Source of the DNA: Pseudomonas azotoformans | GTDB taxonomy: Bacteria; Pseudomonadota; Gammaproteobacteria; Pseudomonadales; Pseudomonadaceae | Assembly: GCF_001579805.1 (NCBI RefSeq) | Contig: NZ_CP014546.1 | Span: forward strand, 1,736,001-1,800,000 | Reading direction: 5' to 3' | DNA length: 64,000 bases | Part shown: one piece after another, positions 9,360 through 16,843 of the stretch | Layout: each line of letters opens with the position of its first letter | Numbering within the stretch: position 1 is the stretch's first letter | Notes under the pieces: model-generated | Database searches by the model: none | Seen by the model: only the letters and a program-made list of their open reading frames with translations | Told to the model about the DNA's origin: nothing | Position numbers and translations under genes: made by a program

Positions 9360-9383
9360 AGCCCCCGCAGGACGGGGCTTTGC
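9360..9383 (+). terminator. Possible terminator after the LysR gene
   Basis: AGCCCC at 9360-9365 pairs with GGGGCT at 9374-9379, followed by only two further T residues. It is a plausible but weak stop for the LysR transcript. The rest of 9298-9477 is non-coding and AT-rich, with a TATAAC word at 9422-9427 that could be the -10 element of the tonB promoter. Confidence 0.4.
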
Positions 9384-9477
9384 CGTATCCAAGTGTTTCA
9401 TTTATTCAATTTAGATCTATGTATAACTTTAAAGATTACTTTAAGAGATAAGCGTCTGGCCCCGATGATTCAACCCT

Positions 9478-9511
9478 CGACGGCCTTCCACGCAGGCCTG
9501 TCGGTTTTTTT
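9478..9511 (+). terminator. Intrinsic terminator or attenuator in the tonB leader
   Basis: CGACGGCC at 9478-9485 pairs with GGCCTGTCG at 9495-9503 (one bulge), followed by seven T residues at 9505-9511. It ends only 26 bases before the tonB start codon, which leaves no room for a promoter in between. It therefore either lies in the tonB leader and could attenuate transcription, or stops read-through from the LysR gene. Confidence 0.6.
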
Positions 9512-9537
9512 GTTTCAAAACCGTAGGGAGTGAATCA

Positions 9538-10350
9538 ATGGGCAATGTCCAGACCGCCGCCAGTGCACATGAGGCGCAATGGCGCCAGGCACCGGGTGGT
9601 GAGTTGGTCGACCTTGGCCGGCCGCACCGCGCGCCGTTGGGGCAGTTGCGCACGCAGAAAACGCCGAAGCGTTTCTCCAGCCGTCGCGAAGGGATCCTGC
9701 TGGGTTTGCTGGTGCTGGCCCTGCACGGCGCGGTGATCTACTGGGTGAGCCAGAAGCCGACCCCGGTGTTGCCGATCGTGCCGCCGGAAATTCCGCCGAT
9801 GACGATCGAGTTTTCCCAACCGGCACCTCCCGTGGTGGAACCGCCGCCTCCCGTGCCGCCGCCACCACCGCCGCCTGTTGTCGAGCCACCGCCGCCGGTG
9901 GTGGATGAATTGGCCGCCAAGCCAGCGCCGCCTAAACCGATTCCGAAACCCAAGCCTAAGCCGGTTCCAAAGCCTGAGCCCAAGCCCGCACCGAAGCCGG
10001 TCGAGCAGCCGCCCGCGCCACCGACACCGGCACCACCTGCGCCGCCAGCACCACCGGCGCCGGCCCCGGTTACACCCGCTTCGGCCAACGCCGCGTACCT
10101 GAAGAACCCGGCGCCGGAGTACCCGTCACTGGCTCAGCGGCGCGGTTGGGAAGGCACGGTGTTGCTCAGGGTGCAGGTACTGGCCAGTGGCAAGCCGGGT
10201 GAGATCCAGATCCAGAAAAGCAGCGGTCGCCAGCAACTCGACGACGCCGCGCTGGCAGCGGTGAAGCGCTGGAGCTTTGTACCGGCCAAGCAGGGCGATG
10301 TGGCCCAGAACGGCTGGGTCAGCGTACCGATCGATTTCAAGATTCACTAA
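9538..10350 (+). CDS. tonB: Energy transducer TonB
   Basis: A 270-residue TonB that couples the proton motive force of ExbBD to outer-membrane receptors. It has a cytoplasmic N-terminal extension of about 50 residues, as in some Pseudomonas TonB proteins, and one membrane anchor at about 53-70 carrying the conserved histidine (H63). A periplasmic proline-rich spacer (about 74-177, P-P and K-P repeats) and a C-terminal TonB domain (about 185-270, Y-P-x-L-A-x-x-x-x-W-E-G-x-V) follow. It is the first gene of tonB-exbB-exbD. The start ATG follows TAGGGAG. No convincing Fur box was found upstream. Confidence 0.95.
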   Translation: MGNVQTAASAHEAQWRQAPGGELVDLGRPHRAPLGQLRTQKTPKRFSSRREGILLGLLVLALHGAVIYWVSQKPTPVLPIVPPEIPPMTIEFSQPAPPVVEPPPPVPPPPPPPVVEPPPPVVDELAAKPAPPKPIPKPKPKPVPKPEPKPAPKPVEQPPAPPTPAPPAPPAPPAPAPVTPASANAAYLKNPAPEYPSLAQRRGWEGTVLLRVQVLASGKPGEIQIQKSSGRQQLDDAALAAVKRWSFVPAKQGDVAQNGWVSVPIDFKIH

Positions 10351-10404
10351 CTATTCGGCTGCGGTGTGTTGCACACGCCGCGACCTGCACAGAGGGAAAA
10401 CATC

Positions 10405-11124
10405 ATGGCATTAGCATCTCCACTTGAATCCATCGAAAGCGCGGTGATCTGGCTGCTGGTGGTTTTTTCGGTCGCCACCTGGGGCCTGGCCCTGCTCAAG
10501 GGCGTGCAGTTCGGTCGCCTCAAAGCGCAGGATCGCAAGTTCCACAAACAGTTCTGGGCGGCGTCGAGTCTCGACTCGGCCGCCGAGCTGGCGGAAACCC
10601 AGCCGGGCGCTGCTGCTCGGGTGGCCCAGGCTGGTTACGCCGCGATCCAGGTGGGCGAAACCCCGCATGCGGCCGACCTGAGCCAGGCGATCAACCACCA
10701 GGACCGCCTCGAGCGGGCCCTGCGCCAGCAGATCGTGCGTGAACGCCGCTCCCTGGAAACCGGCCTGGCCGTGGTCGCCAGTATCGGTAGCACCTCGCCG
10801 TTCATCGGCCTGTTCGGCACCGTGTGGGGCATCATGGAAGCGCTCAAGGGTATCAGCGCTGCGGGCTCCGCCAGCCTCGAAACCGTGGCCGGCCCGATCG
10901 GTGCGGCGCTGGTCGCGACCGGTGTGGGTATCGCCGTCGCGGTGCCTGCGGTGCTGGTCTACAACTATTTCCTGCGTCGCCTGAAGCTGACCGCTGCCGA
11001 CCTGGACGACTTTGCCCACGACTTCTACAGCCTGGCCCAGAAGAACTCCTTCCGCGTGCTGCTGCACCCGGCCCTGAACAAAACCAATGCCGGCAACCCG
11101 CAGAAAGTGAAGGAGGCGTCCTGA
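10405..11124 (+). CDS. exbB: TonB-system proton channel subunit ExbB
   Basis: A 239-residue MotA/TolQ/ExbB family protein, part of the inner-membrane motor that energises TonB. Three membrane segments are visible: near the N-terminus, at about 135-155 (S-T-S-P-F-I-G-L-F-G-T-V-W-G-I) and at about 175-200 (A-L-V-A-T-G-V-G-I-A-V-A-V-P-A). The ATG at 10405 is preferred because AGAGGGA lies upstream; an in-frame start 13 codons earlier has no ribosome site. It lies 54 bases after tonB and one base before exbD. Confidence 0.95.
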   Translation: MALASPLESIESAVIWLLVVFSVATWGLALLKGVQFGRLKAQDRKFHKQFWAASSLDSAAELAETQPGAAARVAQAGYAAIQVGETPHAADLSQAINHQDRLERALRQQIVRERRSLETGLAVVASIGSTSPFIGLFGTVWGIMEALKGISAAGSASLETVAGPIGAALVATGVGIAVAVPAVLVYNYFLRRLKLTAADLDDFAHDFYSLAQKNSFRVLLHPALNKTNAGNPQKVKEAS

Positions 11125-11125
11125 G

Positions 11126-11527
11126 ATGGCCTTCTCCACGCAAGACAGCGATGAGGTGCTGAGCGAGATCAACGTGACGCCGTTGGTGGACGTGATGCTG
11201 GTGCTGCTGGTGGTGTTTATCGTCACCGCGCCGCTCTTGACCAACGCGATCCCGATCAACCTGCCCAAGACCGAGGCGGTCGCGCCGGTGGAGCAGAAGG
11301 ATCCGCTGGTGGTGAGTATCGACGGCGCCGGCAAACTGTTTATCAACAAGGATGAAATCCAGCCGGACCTGCTGGAATTCAACCTGCAGGCGGCCAAGGC
11401 CAAGGATCCCGATGTGCGGGTGCAACTGCAGGCTGACGATGGTGTGAACTACGGCGAAGTGGCGCGAGCCATGGCGTCTATCGAGCGCGCGGGGATTACC
11501 AAGCTGTCGGTGATTACCGCACGTTAA
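11126..11527 (+). CDS. exbD: TonB-system stator protein ExbD
   Basis: A 133-residue ExbD/TolR protein. It starts with a short cytoplasmic stretch ending in N-V-T-P-L-V-D-V-M-L, where the aspartate is the conserved protonatable residue, followed by one membrane segment (about 18-40) and a periplasmic domain. It follows exbB by one base and is the last gene of the operon; a strong terminator follows. Confidence 0.95.
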   Translation: MAFSTQDSDEVLSEINVTPLVDVMLVLLVVFIVTAPLLTNAIPINLPKTEAVAPVEQKDPLVVSIDGAGKLFINKDEIQPDLLEFNLQAAKAKDPDVRVQLQADDGVNYGEVARAMASIERAGITKLSVITAR

Positions 11528-11551
11528 TTGCAAAAGCCTCGACAATTTTTT

Positions 11552-11585
11552 GGCCGTCTCCTTGGCAGGGTGCGGCCTTTTTTTT
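11552..11585 (+). terminator. Terminator of the tonB-exbB-exbD operon
   Basis: GGCCG at 11552-11556 pairs with CGGCC at 11573-11577 and is followed by eight T residues. Confidence 0.8.
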
Positions 11586-11700
11586 GCGTAAAATCCTTTT
11601 GTGATTTTGGTTATTAATAAATAGCTTCTTATTCCTTAACGAATATAACCCCCGTCCCTATACTGTTCAGCAACGTTAAACGCTGCAGGAGGGCACACCC

Positions 11701-12282
11701 ATGCACAGCGAGTCGATTCGTTACCTGATCGTGCCGGGCTGGCAAGGATCGCCAGAAGATCATTGGCAAAGTCACTGGCAGAACAGCCTGCCCAACAGCG
11801 CCCGCGTGGAGCAAGATGACTGGCTGACGCCACGTCGCGAAGACTGGGTCGCCGCGCTGGCCGAGGCCATCGCGGCCGACAGCACGCCGGTGATCCTGAT
11901 CGCCCATAGCCTGGGCTGCATCACCGTGGCGCATTGGGCGGCCACCGCGCCGGTGCAGTTCCTGCGCCAGGTACGCGGCGCCTTGCTGGTGGCACCGGCC
12001 GATGTCGAGCGTCCTGCCTGTGCTCCCGCCTTGCGTAATTTCGCGCCCATCCCCACCGACCTGCTGCCGTTTCCGAGCCAGGTGGTCAGTTCCGACAACG
12101 ACAGTGCCGTGAGCGCGGCTCGGGCCCTTGAGCTGGCCCGTCACTGGGGCGCTGAAGCCGGGATTCTGTCCGGCGCCGGGCATATCAATGTGAAGTCCGG
12201 TCACCAACGCTGGGAGCAGGGGTTTGCTTACCTGTACCGCCTGCAAAGCCGCCTTGAGCATCACGCCCGGCGCACTGCCTGA
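11701..12282 (+). CDS. Alpha/beta hydrolase, RBBP9/YdeN family
   Basis: A 193-residue small serine hydrolase. The nucleophile is S70 in A-H-S-L-G-C, the acid is probably D132 or D134, and H161 in G-A-G-H-I is the general base. The opening V-P-G-W-Q-G-S and W-Q-S-H-W motifs are typical of the RBBP9/YdeN family. A strong ribosome site (AGGAGGG) precedes the ATG. The AT-rich upstream region carries TTATTCC at 11629-11635, shared with nearby sulfur genes. It is followed by the sigma-54 activator and an orphan MetQ on the same strand; a role in using a sulfur ester or amide is speculation. Confidence 0.88.
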   Translation: MHSESIRYLIVPGWQGSPEDHWQSHWQNSLPNSARVEQDDWLTPRREDWVAALAEAIAADSTPVILIAHSLGCITVAHWAATAPVQFLRQVRGALLVAPADVERPACAPALRNFAPIPTDLLPFPSQVVSSDNDSAVSAARALELARHWGAEAGILSGAGHINVKSGHQRWEQGFAYLYRLQSRLEHHARRTA

Positions 12283-12332
12283 ACACTTTTCAACGCCCCG
12301 TCCCTTAAGTGGATTGGGGGCGGGAGCCTGCC

Positions 12333-13259
12333 ATGAGTCTGCATGAAACCTACGGCCAGCCGTTGCTGACCTTCCCCGACGCCGAAAAAAGCCCGCTGAG
12401 CATTCGCGCCAAGGCATTGGTGTTTGTCGATCCCCGTTCGCGTCAACTGCGCGAAGACCTCGAAAGCCTTGCACCACGCGCCTTGCCCGTGTTGATTCGC
12501 GGCGAGACCGGCAGCGGCAAGGAGCTGCTGGCGCGCCACATTCACCGTGGCAGCGACCGTACCGGTTTGTTTGTCTCGGTCAATTGCGGCGCCATCAGCC
12601 CGACCTACGCCGATGCCGAATTGTTTGGCTATGCCGCCGGTAGCCACAGCGGCGCGGTCAGCAGCCGGGCCGGTTGGTTTGGTTCGGCGAATGGCGGCAC
12701 GTTGTACCTGGATGAGATCGGCGATTTGCCGCTGCCGATCCAGGTAAAACTGCTGGCCGCCCTGGAAAACCACGAAGTCACCCGCGTCGGCGCCCATCAG
12801 CCCAGCCCGGTGGATGTGCGCCTGGTCGCCGCCACCAGCATCGACCTGGCCCAGGCTGTGGCCGCCGGCAAGTTCCATGAGCGCTTGTTCCATTACTTGA
12901 GCGAAGGGCGGCTGGACTTGCCCGCTTTGCGCGAGCGTGTCGGTGACATCCTCTCATTGGCCGAGTACTTCCTGGGTATCTACAGCCAGCGTCTGGACCT
13001 GCCGGTGCCGCTGATCAGCGATGCCGCCCAGCGCGTGCTTGAACACCACAGCTGGCCGGGAAATACGCGTGAGCTGGAAAACGTCATTCACTTTGCGTTG
13101 CTGGTGAGCAGCGGCGATGAGATCCTGCCCGAGCATTTGAACCTGCCGGTCGCAGGTTCACCGTTGGAGCAGGTGCGGCGGATTTTCAACCGCGCCAGCC
13201 CCGTCGAGCAAGAAACCCTGCGTAAATTCCTACATGAACAAAATGGAATATCAACGTGA
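12333..13259 (+). CDS. Sigma-54 activator-type AAA+ protein lacking a DNA-binding domain
   Basis: A 308-residue protein that is almost entirely a sigma-54 interaction AAA+ domain. Walker A GETGSGKE, Walker B ending in L-Y-L-D-E-I-G-D and the sensor region (W-P-G-N-T-R-E-L-E-N) are present. The GAFTGA loop that touches sigma-54 reads G-S-H-S-G-A. The protein ends soon after the AAA+ lid with no recognisable Fis-type helix-turn-helix, and there is no N-terminal receiver or GAF domain. The domain resembles SfnR-type activators of organosulfur genes, which fits the neighbourhood. The start at 12333 follows CGGGAG. Confidence 0.85.
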   Translation: MSLHETYGQPLLTFPDAEKSPLSIRAKALVFVDPRSRQLREDLESLAPRALPVLIRGETGSGKELLARHIHRGSDRTGLFVSVNCGAISPTYADAELFGYAAGSHSGAVSSRAGWFGSANGGTLYLDEIGDLPLPIQVKLLAALENHEVTRVGAHQPSPVDVRLVAATSIDLAQAVAAGKFHERLFHYLSEGRLDLPALRERVGDILSLAEYFLGIYSQRLDLPVPLISDAAQRVLEHHSWPGNTRELENVIHFALLVSSGDEILPEHLNLPVAGSPLEQVRRIFNRASPVEQETLRKFLHEQNGIST

Positions 13260-13385
13260 ATAAAAGATATTGTTCGGGAATAAAAAATCTAGGTATTGTC
13301 CCTTCCACGCCGCGATAGCACTTCGCTGGCACACCTCATAAAAATGGTCGTCAGAGACGCCCCGGAATTCCGATAAGGACACTGC

Positions 13386-14168
13386 ATGAAAAAGGTTCTG
13401 TTGTTTACCGCACTGGCGGCTGCCCTGACTGCAAGCTTCGCCCAGGCCAACGAGAAACTGGTCGTTGCCGCGACCCCGATCCCCCACGCCGAGATCCTCG
13501 AGCTGATCAAGCCGACCCTGGCCAAAGAAGGCGTGGACCTGCAGATCAAAGTCTTCACCGACTACGTTCAACCTAACACGCAGGTGGCCGAAAAGCGCCT
13601 GGATGCCAACTACTTCCAGACCCTGCCGTACCTGGAAAACTTCAACAAGGGTAAGGGCACCAATCTGGTGACCGTGGTCGGTGTGCACGTTGAACCCATC
13701 GGCGGCTACTCGAAAAAGATCAAGAACATCTCTGAGCTCAAGGATGGCGCCACTGTGGCCATCCCGAACGAAGGCTCCAACAGCGGACGTGCCCTGTTGC
13801 TGCTGCAAAAGAATGGCCTGATCACGCTGAAAGATCCGACCAATGCCCTGTCCACGCCGAAAGACATTGCCAGCAACCCGAAAAACCTGAAGTTCAAGGA
13901 ACTGGAATCAGCGCTCCTGCCACGCGTGCTCGACCAGGTTGACCTTGACGTTATCAACACCAACTACGCCCTGGAAGCTGGCCTGAACCCAGCCAAAGAC
14001 GCGCTGATCATCGAAGACGCCAAGTCGCCGTACGTGAACTTCCTGGTGGCTCGCCCGGACAACAAGGACAGCGACGCTATCCAGAAACTGTCCAAGGCCC
14101 TGACCAGCCCGGAAGTCAAAGCCTTCATCGAGAAGAAGTACAACGGCGCGGTCGTGCCTGCGTTCTGA
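13386..14168 (+). CDS. MetQ/NlpA family substrate-binding protein (orphan)
   Basis: A 260-residue periplasmic binding protein of the methionine-uptake (MetQ/NlpA) family. A cleavable signal peptide ends near S-F-A-Q-A; no lipobox cysteine is present, so it is probably soluble. No permease or ATPase is adjacent, so it may feed the metNI system encoded at 28.5-30.3 kb or another transporter. The upstream region is AT-rich with GGAATAA at 13277-13283 (the complement of TTATTCC). A strong terminator follows. The true ligand (methionine, sulfoxide or another sulfur compound) is not determined by sequence. Confidence 0.9.
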   Translation: MKKVLLFTALAAALTASFAQANEKLVVAATPIPHAEILELIKPTLAKEGVDLQIKVFTDYVQPNTQVAEKRLDANYFQTLPYLENFNKGKGTNLVTVVGVHVEPIGGYSKKIKNISELKDGATVAIPNEGSNSGRALLLLQKNGLITLKDPTNALSTPKDIASNPKNLKFKELESALLPRVLDQVDLDVINTNYALEAGLNPAKDALIIEDAKSPYVNFLVARPDNKDSDAIQKLSKALTSPEVKAFIEKKYNGAVVPAF

Positions 14169-14198
14169 TGTAACTCAAAACCCCCTTCAAGGTTTGAA

Positions 14199-14231
14199 CG
14201 CCGACGGCTTGCATTGCGTCGGCGTTTTTTT
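14199..14231 (+). terminator. Terminator after the orphan metQ
   Basis: A perfect stem CGCCGAC (14199-14205) / GTCGGCG (14218-14224) is followed by seven T residues. The stretch from here to the toxin gene (14232-14435) is AT-rich non-coding DNA that presumably holds the toxin promoter. Confidence 0.9.
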
Positions 14232-14435
14232 ATTCCGGTTTTTTGATAAAGAAGAGAACTTAGATTAAAGGCGTTAAATAAATTATTGGTTGAAGGTCAC
14301 CGTTGAGTTCATCGGCGGGCCTGATGGATTGTGTCTGAGTGTATCTTTAAATTGTCTTACATTTTACGTTTTGCTTAGTTGGTTTAGTAGGGCCAAGCTT
14401 GCGCGTGTTGTAAGAGTCATCGCATGGAGGCGCCC

Positions 14436-14474
14436 GTGAGTTCTACCAACTTTTGGAAGCCAATGTCATTATGA
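14436..14474 (+). other. Short leader frame overlapping the start of the toxin gene
   Basis: A GTG at 14436, five bases after a strong GGAGG (14426-14430), opens a 12-codon frame. Its TGA (14472-14474) overlaps the ATG (14471) of the glycosyltransferase. An ATG at 14424 opens the same frame but overlaps the GGAGG. The best ribosome site in the region therefore serves this frame, not the toxin ATG. It is either a leader peptide giving translational coupling, or the true start of the toxin separated from it by loss of one T. Confidence 0.35.
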
Positions 14475-15841
14475 TCAATTCCCTTTCTCCTTCCGATGTA
14501 CGAATCCTTGTGGCTGGCTATGCGAATGAGGCTACTCATTCGCCATCTGCTGCAGGATTTGAAGCAAAATACCCTGCAAATCAGTTCAAGCCAGTCACCA
14601 ATAATATTCACATGGTTTGGGTGGGGTCCAAGCCCGGTTCAAACCAGGATGCTTATTTAAGGCAGTGGGCCACAAAGAATCCGAACCATAAAATAATGTT
14701 ATGGGTTGACTCTACTCAGTTTGATGCCTACGCAACTAATCAGTCGGCTCAGGCAAAAGCCGAAAGTGTTTACCCAAACTACCAGTCAGAAAGACCCGTT
14801 CGAGGGTTGTTCAGTCAGCTTAAGACAGCAATTAATAACCCGCTGCAATGGCCTCGCAATCAAATCGAGCAGAAGCAAGTTATTGCAGAACTTAATAAAG
14901 AACTTTTGTCTTCAGGTAACAAAGCATTGAAGGAAGCATTGCTGCCAGAGGGTGGAAAAGTTACGCCCCAGAACGCCTCTCAAGTGCTCAGTGCTTTTGA
15001 GCGTCACGCTTCACGTACCGATGACAAGTTTCATCAAGCAGAAGCCACCATTCTTGACCAGACGACAAAGTCCTGGGACCGCTACGCCAGTAACCCTCCC
15101 CGTGACACGACGACCCTGGCGGCTTTACAGGAGCGTTTCAGCGATCTGAAGAACGTGCAGATACGTGACTTGAGCAATCCTGCCGACATACGCCTGCAAA
15201 ACAAGGACGTGTATCAGCATGAAATCATGGGCCGCAACGGCGGTTACGCCGCAGCTTCCGACGTCGCCCGGTATGAAATCGTCAATCACTATGGCGGCAC
15301 CTACACGGATATTGACCTGGAAAGCGTGCGCCCGCTTGACGGCGCCTTAAATGCCCACCCAGACCTGATGCTGGTCGGCATGGCTGCAGGCAAGAGTGAG
15401 GCAAGTGGCAACGCCACCCCCTATTTTGCCAACGCGTTGTTCTCCAGCCACTCCCAGAGCGCGATGCTGAAGAGCCTGATTGATGACATCGGGGACAAAT
15501 ACCGTTCGATGAACGGCAATGAATACGCCGGCGATCGTTACTTCAGCCGTCCGAATAAAAGTACCATCGAAACCACCGGGCCCAATGCACTACGTGGGCA
15601 TGTTGACAGGGTGATACAAGAAGCCAAAGGACGACCGGACCTGATCCGTAACGACGCCGCCTCCTCTGCAGAACGTATCTGGGACATGGCAAAGCCACAG
15701 AATAAAGAGTACTGGGGCCTGGTGGATTCCCACTTCAAATTCCCGGACAACTACGTCAACTTTGAGACCGAAGAACAGCAAAACAGCGCCACCAAAGCCA
15801 TGGCGGGAGGTGCTGATCGGCAGCCTTCCACCCAAGGTTGA
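14471..15841 (+). CDS. TcdA/TcdB-like glycosyltransferase toxin/effector
   Basis: A 456-residue soluble protein with no signal peptide and no membrane segment. It has the landmarks of the GT44 clostridial-toxin glycosyltransferase domain: N-I-H-M-V-W-V-G (residues 45-52), then A-S-D264-x2-R267 and the DXD motif D280-I-D282 inside Y-G-G-T-Y-T-D-I-D. In this family the conserved D, R and DXD residues bind the nucleotide sugar and Mn2+, and the usual targets are host proteins such as small GTPases. It carries only the catalytic domain. The 5' third is clearly AT-richer than its neighbours and the gene is bounded by terminators, which suggests horizontal acquisition. The delivery route and target are unknown. 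The ATG is 11 bases from a weak GGAAG; a TTG at 14453 is an alternative start. Confidence 0.85.
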   Translation: MINSLSPSDVRILVAGYANEATHSPSAAGFEAKYPANQFKPVTNNIHMVWVGSKPGSNQDAYLRQWATKNPNHKIMLWVDSTQFDAYATNQSAQAKAESVYPNYQSERPVRGLFSQLKTAINNPLQWPRNQIEQKQVIAELNKELLSSGNKALKEALLPEGGKVTPQNASQVLSAFERHASRTDDKFHQAEATILDQTTKSWDRYASNPPRDTTTLAALQERFSDLKNVQIRDLSNPADIRLQNKDVYQHEIMGRNGGYAAASDVARYEIVNHYGGTYTDIDLESVRPLDGALNAHPDLMLVGMAAGKSEASGNATPYFANALFSSHSQSAMLKSLIDDIGDKYRSMNGNEYAGDRYFSRPNKSTIETTGPNALRGHVDRVIQEAKGRPDLIRNDAASSAERIWDMAKPQNKEYWGLVDSHFKFPDNYVNFETEEQQNSATKAMAGGADRQPSTQG

Positions 15842-15847
15842 GCCTAT

Positions 15848-15882
15848 GAAAAAAAGCCTCACTACGGTGAGGCTGTTTTTTT
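15848..15882. terminator. Bidirectional terminator between the toxin gene and the small minus-strand gene
   Basis: The stem AGCCTCAC (15855-15862) / GTGAGGCT (15867-15874) has a run of A on its left (from 15848) and a run of T on its right (15876-15882). It can terminate transcripts arriving from both strands. Confidence 0.85.
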
Positions 15883-15967
15883 ACAGCGCCTGACTATTGA
15901 TCGCCCTGCGCAGCGCCATCAACCACTTCACCAACTCCTGCGGATCCATCGGTTTCACTTCCTGCAT
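15881..15967 (-). CDS. Small 28-residue protein of unknown function
   Basis: An ATG at 15967-15965 opens a 28-codon frame ending in TAA at 15883-15881. A good ribosome site, GAGGG, lies about eight bases upstream. The peptide begins MQEVKPMDPQELVKWLMALR and looks like a short charged helix with an amphipathic middle. Its stop sits at the edge of the bidirectional terminator, as expected of a real transcription unit converging on the toxin gene. I do not recognise the family. It is divergent from the amino-acid ABC operon that starts at 16178. Confidence 0.5.
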   Translation of the reverse strand: MQEVKPMDPQELVKWLMALRRAINSQAL

Positions 15968-16177
15968 GGTTCAATCCCTCGAATCTCAGACCCCCCAACC
16001 ATAGCTGCCACCCGGCAAACCCGCGAATCCGGTGGTTATCTTTTTGGGTGATATCAATATGCCATTTTGGTATTTAAATTTTCTTTTTTATACCTTTAAA
16101 GTTCGCGCTACCCGGCGTTACCCACGCCGGATCGGATTGCGCCCGCTGCATTACCCTTGCGGCGTCATGGACTGGAA

Positions 16178-16843
16178 ATGACCTTCGATTTCGCTTTTAT
16201 CCTCAGCACCCTGCCGGCTTTCCTCAAAGCCGTGGGCGTGACGTTGCAAGTGGGCCTGATCGCCATTGCCACCTCGTTGCTAGTGGCGCTGATCAATGCG
16301 GCGCTGCTGGTGTTTCGCACGCCGTACCTGTCGCGCCTGGTCGCGTTGTATGTGGAGCTGGCGCGTAACACGCCGCTGCTGATCCAGCTGTTCTTCGTGT
16401 ACTTCGCGCTGCCGGCCCTGGGCTTCAATATTTCCGGGTTCTGGGCGGCGATCATCACCATGACCTTCCTCGGCGGTGCCTACCTCACCGAAGTACTGCG
16501 TGCCGGTGTGGAAGCGGTGCCGCTGGCGCAGATCGAGTCGGGCAAGTCCATCGGCCTGTCCGACTGGCAGCTGTTGCGCCATGTGATCCTGCCCCAGGCC
16601 GGCATCCTCAGCCTGCCGGCGCTGTTCGCCAATTTCATCTTCCTACTCAAAGAGACCACCGTGGTCTCCGCCGTGGCGGTGCCGGAGATTCTCTACACCA
16701 CCAAGAGCTACATCGCCCTCTACTACAAGACCTACGAAATGCTCGCCGTACTGACGCTGATCTGCGTGTTGCTGTTCTTGCCGCTGTCGCTGTTGCTCAG
16801 CCGCCTGGAAAGGAGGCTCCAGCATGGCCAGTTCGGGTCTTGA
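16178..16843 (+). CDS. Polar amino-acid (cystine-type) ABC transporter permease 1
   Basis: A 221-residue HisM/GlnP-type permease with about five membrane segments and the conserved loop (E-S-G-K-S-I-G-L-S-D) that contacts the ATPase. The ATG at 16178 follows TGGAA; a TTG seven codons upstream is possible. It is the first gene of a permease-permease-ATPase-binding protein operon and overlaps the next gene by 20 bases. The upstream region 15968-16177 holds an AT-rich stretch (16045-16105) with TTATACC at 16088-16094. Cystine or a related sulfur amino acid is the likely substrate by context only. Confidence 0.9.
   Translation: MTFDFAFILSTLPAFLKAVGVTLQVGLIAIATSLLVALINAALLVFRTPYLSRLVALYVELARNTPLLIQLFFVYFALPALGFNISGFWAAIITMTFLGGAYLTEVLRAGVEAVPLAQIESGKSIGLSDWQLLRHVILPQAGILSLPALFANFIFLLKETTVVSAVAVPEILYTTKSYIALYYKTYEMLAVLTLICVLLFLPLSLLLSRLERRLQHGQFGS

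Noticed and set aside
9738..10088. Glycine-rich frame opposite tonB
   Set aside because: It is the complement of the TonB proline-rich spacer, not a gene.
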